This document shows, piece after piece, positions 46,101 through 55,622 of a DNA stretch of 64,000 nt (position 1 is its first letter; each line of letters begins with the position of its first letter). The position numbers and the translations under genes were made by a program. The notes beneath the pieces are model-generated. The model did no database searches. It saw nothing but the letters and a program-made list of their open reading frames with translations, and was not told where the DNA came from. Origin of the DNA: Halomonas gemina (GTDB lineage: Bacteria > Pseudomonadota > Gammaproteobacteria > Pseudomonadales > Halomonadaceae). The stretch is from assembly GCF_023554995.1 (NCBI RefSeq), contig NZ_JAMJPK010000005.1, forward strand, positions 124,001 through 188,000. Direction: 5' to 3'.

Positions 46101-46989
46101 GGCCAGCGGCAGCGGCCAGCTGCTGGACGAGCTCGATGTGCCACCCGAGGCGACCCCGCTGCCGGAGGGCCTCGCGTCCTTGCCGGACGGCCGGCTGCGG
46201 GTCGCCGAGATCGCCTGGCAGGGGCAACGCCTCGGCCCCTTCAACGGACGCTGGCGGTCGTCGGCCGACCGGCTGGTGGTCGACCCTCTGGGCCTGACGC
46301 TGGGCCAGATCAGCGCCCATGGCAACCTGGTGTGGGAGGCGAGCGGGGCCGGCGACAGCCTGACCCGGGCGCGGCTTGACCTGGACGGCCGGGACCTGGG
46401 CACGGCCCTGGCGGTGCTTGGCCAGCCGGTGGCCGTGCGCAGCGCCGAGACCCGGGTGACGAGCCAGCTCGCCTGGCCGGGTGCCCCCTGGCACTTCGCC
46501 CTGGCCCGCTCCCGGGGCAGCCTCGAGGTGGCGCTGCGCGACGGGCGCTTCGTCAACATCGAGTCGCCCTCGGCGCGGGTCGTCGGCCTGCTCAACGTCG
46601 ACAACCTGCTGCGCCGGCTGCGGCTCGACTTCTCCGATGTCACCGGCCAGGGGACCGCCTTCGATCGTGTCACCGGTGCCGCTACCCTGTATGGTGGAGT
46701 GCTGGAAACCCGCGGTCCGGTGGAGATCGAGGGGCCGGCGACCCGCTTCACCCTGGAGGGCAGCGTCGACCTGGCGCGACGGGAACTCGACCAGCGCCTG
46801 GCCGTCACAGTGCCGGTGAGCAGCAACCTGCCGCTGGCGGCGGTACTGGCCGGCGCCCCGGTGGTTGGCGGTGCCCTGTTCCTCGCCGACAAGCTGTTCG
46901 GCGACGTCATCGACCGCGTGACCCGAATCCACTACCGCGTGCAGGGCCCCTGGACCTCGCCGCGGATCTCTCTGGAAAGTGCCGAATGA
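43138..46989 (+). CDS. yhdP: AsmA-like giant envelope protein YhdP
   Basis: YhdP-type proteins are bridge-like lipid-transport proteins spanning the periplasm and help move phospholipids to the outer membrane. The 1283-residue protein has one N-terminal membrane helix ([20 protein letters not shown]), a long beta-rich body, and a C-terminal AsmA_2-like region ([20 protein letters not shown], then [23 protein letters not shown]). Length agrees with the family. It overlaps tldD by 4 bases. In Pseudomonas a nitrilase-like gene lies between the two; it is missing here. Function in this organism is inferred from E. coli YhdP/TamB/YdbH work. Confidence 0.9.
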   Translation: MSPTRLVSRWLLTLVALLLALLAVLTLVLRLLPVLLEEQGPRLERLLSARFNAVVELDDLTAGLQRYDPHLAIDGLQIRSREGLGHILLLEVEQAQLRLDSLASLAAGVPLVADARVTGVTVHLYQDDAGRWHWPAPAELPPELVPETAFDLDRLDFWVGMLLRQSAWVEEVSLVLHGQKTRAVLKAPRLVMTGDARRTHLEGEVLVEGQREQAIRAVMELVPGPSGLSDFSAALQAEMQLDSLLGLSEVLGYGDALRLEAASGEARLWGRWHAGRLADLRLDLDAPLLALAEPESAADEASSPAIVLNRVTARGQWLREASGWQAWLEGDARSADWARPEGNGEVATGPAVPHYWHARSRDDGWWLNTSEFDLGALAAWRDRLPLPEALARVIDSLDPRGRVTGLGLGREGSNWVARASASEVAVSPWQHAPGGGPLDVWVTSRDLRGHVEFAGRDSRLHFPRVFGPPMALSRASGVIDWAYDGPRSFISGRELEVVWNGARVEGGFGLSVGGGQRGGFGLQLDLHDVDAIETPLIDWLPVGILGPELADWLAGGVAGRVPEGALRLHVPLAREGVKIEPALQLALAVEEGRLPFAPGWPALEEVSGRLRMADGILTAEVDRAESLGVEARAGEVRLADERLAVSGELEASAEALRSYLMALPVDGMAAVEAWQGEGRASGTLDLALTLGEPGSLALDIATEADFPRLVHAPLELAFRDLQGPLAWRQRGEEGGLEGRLTGRLLGGPVRSEIDTLGGGLDLAGTAEAQAIAEWGGMPGLGGLIEGQLPWQGRLAIGDEGASLRLDSGLEGLAIALPEPLGKRREARLPLQLTFDLAEGRLDGRLGDRLGLRWRELDGGASGQGQAWLGRRPDAWPRGPGWSVTAYQPRLAVADWARALSPLISSRDSGQGGSAAPAALSSLAIETDCLQVQSRCLGSLVVEGGARGGGWELALDGSLASGRLSYRPSLGEPLDIALDRLSLDALVPPASGSGQLLDELDVPPEATPLPEGLASLPDGRLRVAEIAWQGQRLGPFNGRWRSSADRLVVDPLGLTLGQISAHGNLVWEASGAGDSLTRARLDLDGRDLGTALAVLGQPVAVRSAETRVTSQLAWPGAPWHFALARSRGSLEVALRDGRFVNIESPSARVVGLLNVDNLLRRLRLDFSDVTGQGTAFDRVTGAATLYGGVLETRGPVEIEGPATRFTLEGSVDLARRELDQRLAVTVPVSSNLPLAAVLAGAPVVGGALFLADKLFGDVIDRVTRIHYRVQGPWTSPRISLESAE

Positions 46990-48440
46990 CATCACAGACT
47001 CACGCCATGCTCGACGAGGCTTCTGGACTGCTGCTGACGCCCGGCGGCCTCGACCTCGCGGCCCTGGATGACGGGCTTGGCCACGCCATGGGCCCGGGCA
47101 TCGACTATGCCGACCTCTACTTCCAGCGCAGCTGGCACGAGGGCTGGGTGCTGGAGGACGGCGAGGTCAAGGAGGCCAGCTACAACATCGACGGCGGCGT
47201 CGGGGTGCGCGCCCTGGCCGGCGAGAAGACCGGCTTTGCCTACTCCAACCAGATCACCGCCGATGCCCTGGCCGAGACCGGACGCACCGCCGCCGGCATC
47301 GTGCGCCGCGGCGAGCGGCGGGTGGTGGCGCCGGGCGTGGCCATGGCCGGCCAGGCGCGCTATGCCGGGGTCGACCCGCTCACCGGCCTCAGTGCCGAGG
47401 ACAAGATCGCCATGCTCAAGCTCGCCGACCGGGTGGCCCGGGCGGCGGACCCCTCGGTGGCCCAGGTCAGCGCCTCGCTCACCGGGGTCCACGAGGTGGT
47501 GCTGGTGCGCGCCAGCGACGGCACCCTGGCGGCGGACATCCGCCCCCTGGTGCGCTTCAACGTCAGCGTGATCGCGGTGCGGGGCGGGCGCCGCGAGCGA
47601 GGCAGTGCCGGCGGTGGCGGCCGCTACGCCATGGCGCGGCTGCGCGACGAGAACGTCGCCGAGCGCTACGCCCGGGAGGCGGTGAGGCAGGCGCTGGTCA
47701 ATCTGGAGGCCGTCGAGGCGCCGGCCGGCCAGATGCCGGTGGTGCTGGGCCCGGGCTGGCCGGGCATCCTGCTCCACGAGGCGGTGGGCCATGGCCTGGA
47801 GGGGGACTTCAATCGCAAGGGTAGCTCGGCCTTCGCTGGGCGGATCGGCCAGCGGGTCGCCTCGCGCGGCGTCACCGTGGTCGACGATGCCACCCTCGCC
47901 GACCGTCGCGGTTCGCTCTCCGTCGACGACGAGGGGACCCCCGGCCAGAGCACCACGCTGATCGAGGACGGCATCCTGACCGGCTACATGCAGGACAAGC
48001 TCAATGCACGGCTGATGGGCATGGCGCCGACCGGCAACGCGCGGCGCGAGTCCTTCGCCCACCTGCCGATGCCGCGCATGACCAACACCTACATGCGCGC
48101 CGGCAGCGACGACCCGGCGGACATCTTGAAGAGTGTGAAACGCGGCCTCTATGCGGTGAGCTTCGGCGGCGGCCAGGTGGACATCACCTCCGGCAAGTTC
48201 GTCTTCTCGGCAAGCGAGGCCTACCTGATCGAGGACGGCCGGATCACTGCGCCGGTGAAGGGCGCGACCCTGATCGGCAACGGCCCCGAGGCCATGGGCC
48301 GGGTCTCGATGATCGGCCACGACATGGAACTCGACACCGGCATCGGCGTCTGCGGCAAGGAGGGGCAGGGCGTGCCGGTGGGCGTGGGCCAGCCGACACT
48401 CAAGCTCGACGAGCTGACCGTGGGCGGGACCCAGTCCTGA
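46986..48440 (+). CDS. tldD: Metalloprotease subunit TldD
   Basis: TldD is the catalytic half of the TldD/TldE (PmbA) protease that processes microcin B17 and degrades CcdA. The 484-residue protein has the zinc motif HEAVGH at residues 264-269 (in [20 protein letters not shown]), the conserved [20 protein letters not shown] and [14 protein letters not shown]. The start overlaps yhdP by 4 bases. The partner gene pmbA lies 800 bases downstream, beyond the reverse-oriented darP, as in Pseudomonas. Confidence 0.96.
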   Translation: MTSQTHAMLDEASGLLLTPGGLDLAALDDGLGHAMGPGIDYADLYFQRSWHEGWVLEDGEVKEASYNIDGGVGVRALAGEKTGFAYSNQITADALAETGRTAAGIVRRGERRVVAPGVAMAGQARYAGVDPLTGLSAEDKIAMLKLADRVARAADPSVAQVSASLTGVHEVVLVRASDGTLAADIRPLVRFNVSVIAVRGGRRERGSAGGGGRYAMARLRDENVAERYAREAVRQALVNLEAVEAPAGQMPVVLGPGWPGILLHEAVGHGLEGDFNRKGSSAFAGRIGQRVASRGVTVVDDATLADRRGSLSVDDEGTPGQSTTLIEDGILTGYMQDKLNARLMGMAPTGNARRESFAHLPMPRMTNTYMRAGSDDPADILKSVKRGLYAVSFGGGQVDITSGKFVFSASEAYLIEDGRITAPVKGATLIGNGPEAMGRVSMIGHDMELDTGIGVCGKEGQGVPVGVGQPTLKLDELTVGGTQS

Positions 48441-48612
48441 GGCAGACGGGGCTATTGTCGCTGCGTGAAGCGAGGGGCGCCGGGGGCAGGCCGAAGAGGA
48501 GGCCCTACGCCAGGGAAGGCGTCGGTAGCGTACAAGGAAGTATTCACAGCGCCTCCTTGACGGTCCGGCGCTCCGGGGCCTGCCGGCGGATCAGCCCCGA
48601 GCAGTGTCAGGC

Positions 48613-49119
48613 TTATAATCCTGCGGTGTCGCGTATCAGCCGGAACAGTCGGCGGGCGTTGGTCGGCGGCTTGCCCTGCTCCCGTTCGCGGCGGGCATTG
48701 CGGATCAGCTGGCGCAGGGCCTGGCGGTCGACCTCGGGGAACTCGCTGACGAAGGCCTCCACGGCCTCGTCGCCCTCGGCGATCAGCCGGTCGCGCCACG
48801 CCTCCAGGCGGTGGAAGGCATGGTCACGGCGCAGGGTCTCGTTCTCGATCTCGTCGAATACCGCCTGGATGCCGTCGAGGTCCTCGCCGCGCATCAGCTT
48901 GCCGACGTACTGCATGTGCCGCCGGCGGGCCTCGCGGGCCTTGATGCGTCCCGCCTCCTCGACGGCCCGCAGCAGGTCGTCGGAGAGCGGGAAGCGGGCG
49001 CGCTGGGCATCGCTCATGGCGATGATCTGCTCGCCGAGCTGCTGCAGGGCCTGCATCTCGCGCTTGAGCTGGGACTTGCTGGGCCGCTCGTCGGCCGGGG
49101 AGAGGTCATCCTGGGTCAT
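48613..49119 (-). CDS. darP: Ribosome maturation protein DarP (YjgA)
   Basis: DarP (formerly YjgA, DUF615) binds pre-50S particles and aids late peptidyl-transferase-centre assembly. The 168-residue protein is charged and helical with PSKSQLKREMQALQQLGEQI near residue 13, LSDDLLRAVEEAGRIKAREARRRHMQYVGK (read in parts) and HRLEAWRDRLIAEGDEAVEA. It ends KPPTNARRLFRLIRDTAGL. It lies on the opposite strand between tldD and pmbA, the order seen in many gammaproteobacteria. The 172 bases between tldD and darP hold nothing I can assign. Confidence 0.93.
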   Translation of the reverse strand: MTQDDLSPADERPSKSQLKREMQALQQLGEQIIAMSDAQRARFPLSDDLLRAVEEAGRIKAREARRRHMQYVGKLMRGEDLDGIQAVFDEIENETLRRDHAFHRLEAWRDRLIAEGDEAVEAFVSEFPEVDRQALRQLIRNARREREQGKPPTNARRLFRLIRDTAGL

Positions 49120-49155
49120 GCCGGTTCCACTTCCGTCGGGATCGAATTGCGCACC

Positions 49156-49161
49156 AGTATA
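49156..49161 (-). promoter_or_regulatory. Candidate -10 element of darP
   Basis: On the minus strand TATACT (49161-49156), preceded by TGA, stands about 37 bases before the darP start. A -35 at the right distance is not convincing. It lies in the 120-base divergent gap to pmbA. Confidence 0.3.
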
Positions 49162-49239
49162 TCAGCCCGCAACACGGGGCTGGACAATGCACCATCGACA
49201 GGGCCGGCCCGCTGGCCGGCCGAGTGAGGAGAGACGTTC

Positions 49240-50580
49240 ATGACACAGGCTTTCGATGCCGCCGCGCAGCAGACCCTGCTGGAGAGTCGCGCCCGGATGG
49301 CCCTGGAACTGGCCCGTCGTCTGGGGGCCGATGCCTGCGAGATAGGGGCGAGCGTCGACCAGGGCGTCGGCGTCAGTGTCCGCGAGGGCGAGGTGGAAAC
49401 GGTCGAGCTGTCCCGCGACCAGGGGATCGCCGTGACCGTCTATGTCGGGCAGCGCAAGGGCAGTGCCTCCTCCAGCGACGCCGGCGAGGCCTCGGTGCGT
49501 GTTGTGGTCGAGAAGGCGCTGGCGATCGCCCGTCACACCGGCGAGGACCCGGCCTCGGGGCTGGCCGATGCGCGCCTCATGGCCACCGAGCTGCCGGACC
49601 TCGATGTCCACCATCCCTGGCCGCTCTCCATCGACGAGGCCACCGACCTGGCGCTGCGCTGCGAGTCGGCCGGTCGAGGCATGGCGGGCATCCGGAGTTC
49701 CGACGGGGCCAGCCTCTCCAGCGGCGAGGGGGTGCGCGTCTACGCCAACAGCCATGGCTTCCTGGGCAGCCAGTGCGGCAGCCGCCACTCGCTCTCCTGC
49801 ATGTTGATCGCCGAGGACGAGAACGGCATGCAGCGCGACTACGACTACACCAGCGCCCGTGCGCCCCGCGATATGGCCGCCGCCGAGACGGTGGGCGAGA
49901 GTGCCGCCCGGCGCACCCTGCGGCGCCTGGGCGCCCGGCGCCCGGCCACCGGGCGGATGCCGGTGCTCTTCGACCCGACTCTCGCCGCTGGCCTGGTCGG
50001 CCACCTGATGGGGGCGATCGCCGGTGGCGCCCTCTATCGCCAGGCCTCCTTCCTGTGCGATCGGCTGAACACCCCTCTCTTCCCCGAGTGGTTCAGCCTC
50101 GGCGAGCGGCCCATGGAGGTCGGTGCCATGGCGAGCTCGCCGTTCGACGGCGACGGCGTGCAGACCCGCGACAATGTCTTCGTGCGCGACGGCCGCCTGG
50201 CGAGCTACATGCTCTCGGCCTACAGTGCCCGGCGGCTGGGCCTCGAGACCACCGGCAATGCCGGGGGTGCCCGCAACCTGCGCCTCAGCGCACCGCTGGA
50301 GAGCCGTGAGGCGTTGCTCGCCCGCATGGGCCGCGGCGTGCTGGTCACCGAGCTGATGGGGCAGGGGGTCAACGGCGTGACCGGCGACTACTCCCGCGGC
50401 GCCGCCGGCTTCTGGGTCGAGGATGGCGAGATCCGCCATCCGGTGGAGGAGTTCACCATCGCCGGTAACCTGGAGACGATGTTCCGTGGGCTGGTCGGCG
50501 TCGGTGACGATACCGATACCCGCGGCAGCATCCATACCGGCAGCTGGCTGGTCGACGAGATGATGGTGGCCGGCAGCTGA
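49240..50580 (+). CDS. pmbA: Metalloprotease subunit PmbA (TldE)
   Basis: PmbA is the non-catalytic partner of TldD and shapes the proteolytic chamber. The 446-residue protein has the common TldD/PmbA fold (VDQGVGVSVREGEVETVELS; PVLFDPTLAAGLVGHLMGAI where TldD has its zinc motif). Here the HExxxH is absent as expected. The C-terminal RGAAGFWVEDGEIRHPVEEF, TIAGNLETMF is diagnostic. AGGAGAG lies before the ATG at 49240. The gene ends 5 bases from the convergent npr gene. Confidence 0.96.
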   Translation: MTQAFDAAAQQTLLESRARMALELARRLGADACEIGASVDQGVGVSVREGEVETVELSRDQGIAVTVYVGQRKGSASSSDAGEASVRVVVEKALAIARHTGEDPASGLADARLMATELPDLDVHHPWPLSIDEATDLALRCESAGRGMAGIRSSDGASLSSGEGVRVYANSHGFLGSQCGSRHSLSCMLIAEDENGMQRDYDYTSARAPRDMAAAETVGESAARRTLRRLGARRPATGRMPVLFDPTLAAGLVGHLMGAIAGGALYRQASFLCDRLNTPLFPEWFSLGERPMEVGAMASSPFDGDGVQTRDNVFVRDGRLASYMLSAYSARRLGLETTGNAGGARNLRLSAPLESREALLARMGRGVLVTELMGQGVNGVTGDYSRGAAGFWVEDGEIRHPVEEFTIAGNLETMFRGLVGVGDDTDTRGSIHTGSWLVDEMMVAGS

Positions 50581-50585
50581 AGGCG

Positions 50586-50855
50586 TCAGCCGTCCTCGTC
50601 GAAGCGGGCCTCGAAGAGGCGGGTGATCGCCTCGAGGGCTGCGTCGGCGTCCTCTCCCTCGGCACAGACCTCGAGCTCGGTGCCACAGGGGGCGGCAAGG
50701 ATCAGCAGTGACATGATGTTGCCGGCGTCGGCCTGCTGCTCACCGCGGCATACGGTGACCCGGGCGTCGAAGGGTTGGCAGCATTGCACCAGCTTGGTGG
50801 CGGCGCGGGCATGCAGGCCGCGCCGGTTGGTCAGGGTCAGCTTGCGACTCGGCAC
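50586..50855 (-). CDS. npr: Nitrogen-PTS phosphocarrier protein NPr
   Basis: This HPr-like protein of the nitrogen phosphotransferase chain (PtsP-NPr-PtsN) has 89 residues. The phosphorylated His15 is in NRRGLHARAATKLVQ, and a Ser segment, GNIMSLLILAAPCG, matches the regulatory site region. It starts with GTG at 50855, three bases after the rapZ stop. It sits at the end of the rpoN-hpf-ptsN-rapZ-npr cluster, the standard place for ptsO/npr. Confidence 0.93.
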   Translation of the reverse strand: MPSRKLTLTNRRGLHARAATKLVQCCQPFDARVTVCRGEQQADAGNIMSLLILAAPCGTELEVCAEGEDADAALEAITRLFEARFDEDG

Positions 50856-50858
50856 GCG

Positions 50859-51779
50859 TCAGGTTCCTTCCTGGGCGGGGTGGCTCCCGGCCATCTCCTG
50901 GCCGGCGGGGAGGGTGAGTTGCACCCCCAGTTCACGATGGCGCAGCCGCACCCCGTCCTGTCGGCTCGCCAGCCGCTCGGCCAGCCGCTCGGCCAGGTAG
51001 ACCGAGCGGTGCTGGCCGCCGGTGCAGCCGATGGCCACGGTGAGGTAGCTGCGCTGGCTGGCCTGGTAGTGCGGCAGCCAGCGCTCCACCCAGGCGAGGA
51101 TGTCGTCGAGCATCTCGACGACGATCGGGTAGCCGTCGAGGAAGGCGATGATGCTGGGGTCGCGTCCCGTGGCATCGCGCAGCGCCGGGTCCCAGTAGGG
51201 GTTGGGCAGGCAGCGGGCATCGAAGACGATGTCCGCGTCCAGCGGTACCCCGCGCTTGAAGCCGAAGGACTCCACGGTGAGGGTCATCCGCTCGGCCCGG
51301 TGGCCGGCGACCTGGTCGGTGATGCGCCCGCGGAGCTCGTGCACCGAGAGGCGCGTGGTGTCGATCACCAGGTCGGCGAGGTCGCGGATCTCGGAGAGTG
51401 ACTGCTCCTCGGTATCGATCGCCTCGGCGAGGGTCATGTCGCTGCCGCGGGTCAGGGGATGCCGGCGGCGGGTCTGGGAGTAGCGCTCGAGGAGAATGCG
51501 GGCATCGGTGGTCAGGTAGACCACCTGGCAGTCGACCTGGCGGCCGCGCAACTCCTCCAGCAGCTCGGGAAAGCGCTCCAGGGCGGCGGGCAGGTTGCGG
51601 GCATCGATGCTGACGGCGATCGAGGAGCGCAGCGAGCGGTCGTCCTGCAGCTCGTCGACCAGCGGGCCGAGCAGCATGGCCGGCAGGTTGTCGATGGCGT
51701 AGTAGCCCAGGTCCTCAAGCGCCTGCAGCGCGATCGACTTGCCGGAGCCTGACCGGCCACTGATGATCACAAGCTGCAT
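50859..51779 (-). CDS. rapZ: RNase adapter protein RapZ
   Basis: RapZ senses glucosamine-6-phosphate and guides RNase E to the sRNA GlmZ, tuning amino-sugar and envelope precursor synthesis. The 306-residue protein has a Walker A loop (ISGRSGSGKS, residues about 6-15), a Walker B-like VVYLTTDARILLERY region and the C-terminal sensor/RNA domain. The latter has FVGYP-like FLDGYPIVVEML and IGCTGGQHRSVYLAE. The ATG at 51779 is standard; the open frame beyond it to 51938 is unsupported. It lies between ptsN and npr. Confidence 0.94.
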   Translation of the reverse strand: MQLVIISGRSGSGKSIALQALEDLGYYAIDNLPAMLLGPLVDELQDDRSLRSSIAVSIDARNLPAALERFPELLEELRGRQVDCQVVYLTTDARILLERYSQTRRRHPLTRGSDMTLAEAIDTEEQSLSEIRDLADLVIDTTRLSVHELRGRITDQVAGHRAERMTLTVESFGFKRGVPLDADIVFDARCLPNPYWDPALRDATGRDPSIIAFLDGYPIVVEMLDDILAWVERWLPHYQASQRSYLTVAIGCTGGQHRSVYLAERLAERLASRQDGVRLRHRELGVQLTLPAGQEMAGSHPAQEGT

Positions 51780-51828
51780 GCGGGTCTCCTGGTCATGGGG
51801 TGGCCGGGCAGGCCCGAGGCGAGAGGAG

Positions 51829-52314
51829 TCAGCCGCCCTGGCTGCCGGCCGGGGCCTGTCGTCGGATTGCCTCCGTGAGGCGCTCATGGAGTTCGCGCTG
51901 GCTGGTGCTGTGGCGCAGCCGGGCACGGGTGTCGGCATCGTTCATCACGCCGGCCACCTGGCCGAGCAGGGCGAGATGGGCCTCGTCGGCCTCCTCCGGG
52001 ACCAGCAGCACGAAGACCAGGTCGACCGGCTCGCCGTCGATGGCGTCGAAGTCCACCGGCTCGGCCAGCTTGAGGAAGCCGGCGAGGGGGGCCTTGCAGT
52101 GGGGGTTGCGGGCATGGGGAATGGCGACCCCGTTGCCGATGCCGGTACTGCCCAGCCGCTCACGCCCGATCAGCCGGCTGAAGACTTCCTGGCTGTCGAG
52201 GCTGGGGGTGTTCTGGGCAATGAAGGTGCTGAAGAACTCCAGCACCCGTTTCTTGCTCCCCCCGGGCACATCGAAGAGGGTGCGCTCGGGGGGCAGGATG
52301 GCGTCCAGTGTCAT
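51829..52314 (-). CDS. ptsN: Nitrogen regulatory PTS EIIA protein
   Basis: PtsN (EIIA-Ntr) is the end acceptor of the nitrogen PTS and regulates potassium transport and envelope functions by binding partners. The 161-residue protein has the phosphorylated His67 in GNGVAIPHARN and the family pattern LIGRERLGSTGIG. Residues DLVFVLLVPEEADEAHL follow. Forty-nine bases separate it from rapZ and 6 from hpf. Confidence 0.94.
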   Translation of the reverse strand: MTLDAILPPERTLFDVPGGSKKRVLEFFSTFIAQNTPSLDSQEVFSRLIGRERLGSTGIGNGVAIPHARNPHCKAPLAGFLKLAEPVDFDAIDGEPVDLVFVLLVPEEADEAHLALLGQVAGVMNDADTRARLRHSTSQRELHERLTEAIRRQAPAGSQGG

Positions 52315-52320
52315 GGCGGA

Positions 52321-52629
52321 TCAGCGGGCGCCGGCGCCCTGGGCGCGGGCCTGGGCCTTCTCCTTGTGCTTGACCAGCTGGCGGTCGAGCTTGTCGGCCA
52401 GGGCATCGATGGCGGCATACATGTCATTCTCCATGGCCTCGGCATGGAGGTCGGCACCGGCGGCATGCAGGGTACAGGCCGCCTGCTGGCGTTCCTTCTC
52501 CACGGAGAGGGTGACCTGTACGTTGGTGATGTTGTCGTAGTGGCGTTCCACGCGGGCGAGCTTTTCTTGCACATAGTCACGCAGGGCGTCAGTCAGTTCC
52601 ACATGATGGCCGGTGATGTTGACTTGCAT
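52321..52629 (-). CDS. hpf: Ribosome hibernation promoting factor, short form
   Basis: HPF binds the 30S head and promotes 100S dimers in stationary phase. The 102-residue protein has MQVNITGHHVELTDALRDYV, KLARVERHYDNITNVQVTLS and AIDALADKLDRQLVKHKEK, typical of short HPF of gammaproteobacteria. AAGGAG precedes the ATG at 52629. It follows rpoN in the sigma-54 cluster with a 170-base gap containing its own candidate promoter. Confidence 0.94.
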   Translation of the reverse strand: MQVNITGHHVELTDALRDYVQEKLARVERHYDNITNVQVTLSVEKERQQAACTLHAAGADLHAEAMENDMYAAIDALADKLDRQLVKHKEKAQARAQGAGAR

Positions 52630-52662
52630 GACACGCTCCTTGCTCTTTCGGGTTATGGAACG

Positions 52663-52668
52663 ATTGTA
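52663..52668 (-). promoter_or_regulatory. Candidate -10 element of hpf-ptsN-rapZ-npr
   Basis: On the minus strand TACAAT (52668-52663) matches the -10 consensus at five of six bases, about 34 bases before the hpf start. The -35 is weak. The 170-base gap to rpoN is long enough for a separate promoter. Confidence 0.35.
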
Positions 52669-52799
52669 ACCCTTTTTGCTGTCCTGCATACCCCCTCGGC
52701 CGAGGCGATTCGAAGGGCGCATGAGCGGCGTCATTTCAAGCGCTTGCGTCCGCGAGGAAGGAACAAGTCCGGGGGCTGCGGGAGCGCCAGCGGTGGACG

Positions 52800-54224
52800 T
52801 CAACGCAGCCGCTTGCGCTCGCTGGAGGAGGGGATGCCCATCGCCTCGCGGTACTTCGCGACCGTGCGCCGCGCGACGCTGATGCCGGCCTCGTCGAGCA
52901 GGCTGACCAGCTTGCTGTCGGAGAGGGGCTTGCGCGGGGGCTCGTCCTGGACCAGCTTGCGGATGCGTGCCCGGATGGCGGTGCTGGAGTGGGCATCCCC
53001 CTCGCCGCTGCCGCCCCCCACCTGGCTGGAGAAGAAGTACTTGAGCTCGAACATCCCGCGCGGGGTGTGGATGAACTTCTGGGTGGTGACCCGCGAGATG
53101 GTCGACTCGTGCATCTCCACCACCTGGGCGATGTCGGCCAGGATCAGCGGTTTCATCGCCTCCTCGCCGTGCTCCAGGAAGTCGAGCTGGCGCACCATGA
53201 TCTCGCGGCCCACGCGCAGCAGGGTGTCGTTGCGGCTGGTGAGGCTCTTCATCAGCCAGCGCGCCTCCTGCAGGTGGTCCTTGAGGAACTGGTTGTCATC
53301 GCTCTTGTCGGCTCGCCGGATCAGGGCGGCATAGTCGGGCTGGATGCGCAGCCGCGGCATGGCCTCCGGGTTGAGTTCCACCTGCCAGCCATCGCGGGTA
53401 TGGCGGGCGATCAGGTCGGGGATGACATAGGCGCCATCGCTGTCGGCGAAGCCGCTGCCGGGTCGCGGGTCCAGCGAGCGCACCAGCGCGATCACCGTAT
53501 CCAGGGCATCGTCGTCGAGGCCGAGTCGGCGCTTGAGCAGTCGTCGGTCGTCGCCGGCGAGCGCCTCGAGGAACTGGCGGACCAGGCGGCGGGCCTGCGG
53601 CAGCAATGGGGTGTCGTCGGGCAGGGTGGCCAGCTGCAGCATCAGGCACTCGCGCAGGTCGCGGGCGAAGACCCCCGTGGGCTCGAACTGCTGCAGACGC
53701 AGCAGCACCTGTTCGATCTCGCGGGACTTGAGGCCCTCGAGGCCCTGGGCCCTGAGGCCGTCACGGATCTCCTCCAGGGGCTGGGTCAGGTAGCCGTCGT
53801 CGTTGATGCCATCGATCAGGCTCTCGGCGATGCGCTGCTGGCGCTCGTCCAGGTCGGTCATGGCGAGCTGCCAGGCCAGGTGGCCCTGGAGGCTCTGGCC
53901 CGCGGCCTGGCGCTCGAAGTCCGGCCCCTCGCCACTGCCGCCGGCGGGCGCGGTGCCGAGGTCCTGGTAGGTGTCGGACCAGTCGCTGTCGGTGCTGAGC
54001 TGGTCGGGGATCTCGCTGGCCCACTCCTCGTCGGGGGCCTCGCTCACCGCCTGCTCGCCGAAGTCGTCCTCGACCTCCAGCATCGGGTTGGATTCCAGCG
54101 CCTGCTGGATCTCCTGGCGCAGGTCCAGGGTCGAGAGCTGCAGCAGCGCAATGGCCTGCTGCAGCTGGGGGGTCATGGTCAGCTGGGTGCCGACGCGAAG
54201 CTGCAGGGACGCCTTCATGGCCAT
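52800..54224 (-). CDS. rpoN: RNA polymerase sigma-54 factor
   Basis: RpoN directs transcription from -24/-12 promoters with AAA+ activators, including nitrogen genes. The 474-residue protein has region I (LTMTPQLQQAIALLQLSTLD), an acidic region II, the core-binding region, an HTH, and the RpoN box ARRTVAKYRE at about residues 451-460. The annotated ATG at 54224 adds two residues (MA) before MKASLQL; the ATG at 54218 is equally possible. It lies downstream of lptB in the usual lpt-rpoN-hpf order. Confidence 0.96.
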   Translation of the reverse strand: MAMKASLQLRVGTQLTMTPQLQQAIALLQLSTLDLRQEIQQALESNPMLEVEDDFGEQAVSEAPDEEWASEIPDQLSTDSDWSDTYQDLGTAPAGGSGEGPDFERQAAGQSLQGHLAWQLAMTDLDERQQRIAESLIDGINDDGYLTQPLEEIRDGLRAQGLEGLKSREIEQVLLRLQQFEPTGVFARDLRECLMLQLATLPDDTPLLPQARRLVRQFLEALAGDDRRLLKRRLGLDDDALDTVIALVRSLDPRPGSGFADSDGAYVIPDLIARHTRDGWQVELNPEAMPRLRIQPDYAALIRRADKSDDNQFLKDHLQEARWLMKSLTSRNDTLLRVGREIMVRQLDFLEHGEEAMKPLILADIAQVVEMHESTISRVTTQKFIHTPRGMFELKYFFSSQVGGGSGEGDAHSSTAIRARIRKLVQDEPPRKPLSDSKLVSLLDEAGISVARRTVAKYREAMGIPSSSERKRLR

Positions 54225-54366
54225 GAGAGGAGTGCCCTCGACTTGCCGAAAACCCCCACACTAGACGCTGCTCGGAGGCCTTGCAAGCGCAAAATCTGCA
54301 ACAATCGTGCCATGCGCAATCTTCATGCCGTCTCGGAATAACGACAGTTATATCAGACGACTGCGG

Positions 54367-55092
54367 TCAGAGGCGGAAGTCCTCGCCCAGGTAGACCTCG
54401 CGGACGCGCTGGTCGGCGAGGATCGCCTCGGCATCGCCCTCGGCGATGATGCGACCGTCGCCGACGATATAGGCGGTGTCGCAGATGTCGAGGGTCTCGC
54501 GAACATTGTGGTCGGTGATCAGCACGCCGATGTCGCGGGCCTTGAGCTGGCGAATGATGCCCTTGATCTCGCCCACCGAGATGGGGTCGACCCCGGCGAA
54601 GGGCTCGTCGAGCAGGATAAAGGCGGGTTCCGTTGCCAAGGCTCTGGCAATTTCGACTCGTCGACGCTCGCCCCCGGAGAGGCTCATGCCGAGGTTGTCG
54701 CGGATATGCGTCACATGGAAGTCCTCGAGCAGCTGCTCGAGCCGTGCCCGGCGCCCGGCGCGGTCGAGGTCCTGGCGGGTCTCGAGGATCGCCATGATGT
54801 TGTCGGCGACCGACAGCTTGCGAAAGATCGAGGCCTCCTGGGGAAGGTAGCCGATACCGGCCCGAGCCCGCTCGTGCATGGCCGCCCTGGAGAGGTCCAG
54901 GTCGTCGATGCGGACTTCCCCGGCGTCGGCTCGCACCAGCCCGACGATCATGTAGAACGAGGTGGTCTTGCCGGCACCGTTGGGGCCGAGCAGCCCGACG
55001 ATCCGGCCCTGCTCGATGGAGAGACTGATGTCCTGTACCACCCGGCGGCGCTTGTAGCTCTTGGCCAGATGAAGGGCGCTCAGGGTCTTCAT
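54367..55092 (-). CDS. lptB: LPS export ABC transporter ATPase
   Basis: LptB powers extraction of lipopolysaccharide from the inner membrane with LptF and LptG. The 241-residue protein has Walker A ([16 protein letters not shown]), a Q-loop ([13 protein letters not shown]), signature [15 protein letters not shown], Walker B ([13 protein letters not shown]) and an H-loop ([10 protein letters not shown]). The start at 55092 shares one base with the lptA stop; the frame is open upstream but overlaps lptA. LptF/G genes are elsewhere. Confidence 0.96.
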   Translation of the reverse strand: MKTLSALHLAKSYKRRRVVQDISLSIEQGRIVGLLGPNGAGKTTSFYMIVGLVRADAGEVRIDDLDLSRAAMHERARAGIGYLPQEASIFRKLSVADNIMAILETRQDLDRAGRRARLEQLLEDFHVTHIRDNLGMSLSGGERRRVEIARALATEPAFILLDEPFAGVDPISVGEIKGIIRQLKARDIGVLITDHNVRETLDICDTAYIVGDGRIIAEGDAEAILADQRVREVYLGEDFRL

Positions 55093-55622
55093 CACTGGCC
55101 GTCCTGCTGCTCGGGTTCCAGGGTCATGCGAACGCGCTGGCGCTCCTCGACGCCCTCGGCCTCGGACCGCGCCTGGACCACGCGACGGTCGAGGAAGTAT
55201 TCCAGGTAGCCGCCGTCGAAGGTGTCGCCGCCCTGGTGCAGCTCGGCCCGGTCGATCAGCTCGATGCGACGCTCGGCGACATGGTAGACGATGGTGCGTC
55301 CCCAGCCGCGGACCAGGGGCTCGTCCGGGGCGGGCTGCTGCTCGATGTAGGCGCGCTCGCCGGTGGCGGTGGCGCGGGTCAGCTCGCCCTGGTCGTTGCG
55401 CCGGATCTCCACCCGGGCGCCGGACAGTTGCATGCTGCCCTGGCGGATGTCCACGTCGCCGGTGTAGACGGCGGTGCCGGCACGGTCGTCGAGGTCGAGG
55501 CGATCGGCCTCGACCTCGATCGGGGCGCTGGCGTCCCCCTCCAGGGCCTGGGCCGGGGCGCTGCCCAGCAGCAGGCCGATGACGCCGAGGGTCAGCAGGG
55601 GGGCGAAGGGGGGGCGCGTCAT
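55092..55622 (-). CDS. lptA: LPS transport periplasmic protein LptA
   Basis: LptA forms the periplasmic bridge that carries LPS from LptC to LptD. The 176-residue protein has a signal peptide ([18 protein letters not shown]) and the OstA-like beta-jellyroll pattern ([40 protein letters not shown]). It overlaps lptC by 4 bases and lptB by one, so lptC-lptA-lptB are tightly coupled. Confidence 0.94.
   Translation of the reverse strand: MTRPPFAPLLTLGVIGLLLGSAPAQALEGDASAPIEVEADRLDLDDRAGTAVYTGDVDIRQGSMQLSGARVEIRRNDQGELTRATATGERAYIEQQPAPDEPLVRGWGRTIVYHVAERRIELIDRAELHQGGDTFDGGYLEYFLDRRVVQARSEAEGVEERQRVRMTLEPEQQDGQ

Noticed and set aside
48452..48799. 115-codon minus-strand frame extending past the darP stop
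   Set aside because: Overlaps darP in another frame and has no family resemblance; the part beyond darP is too short and Pro/Gly-rich to support.
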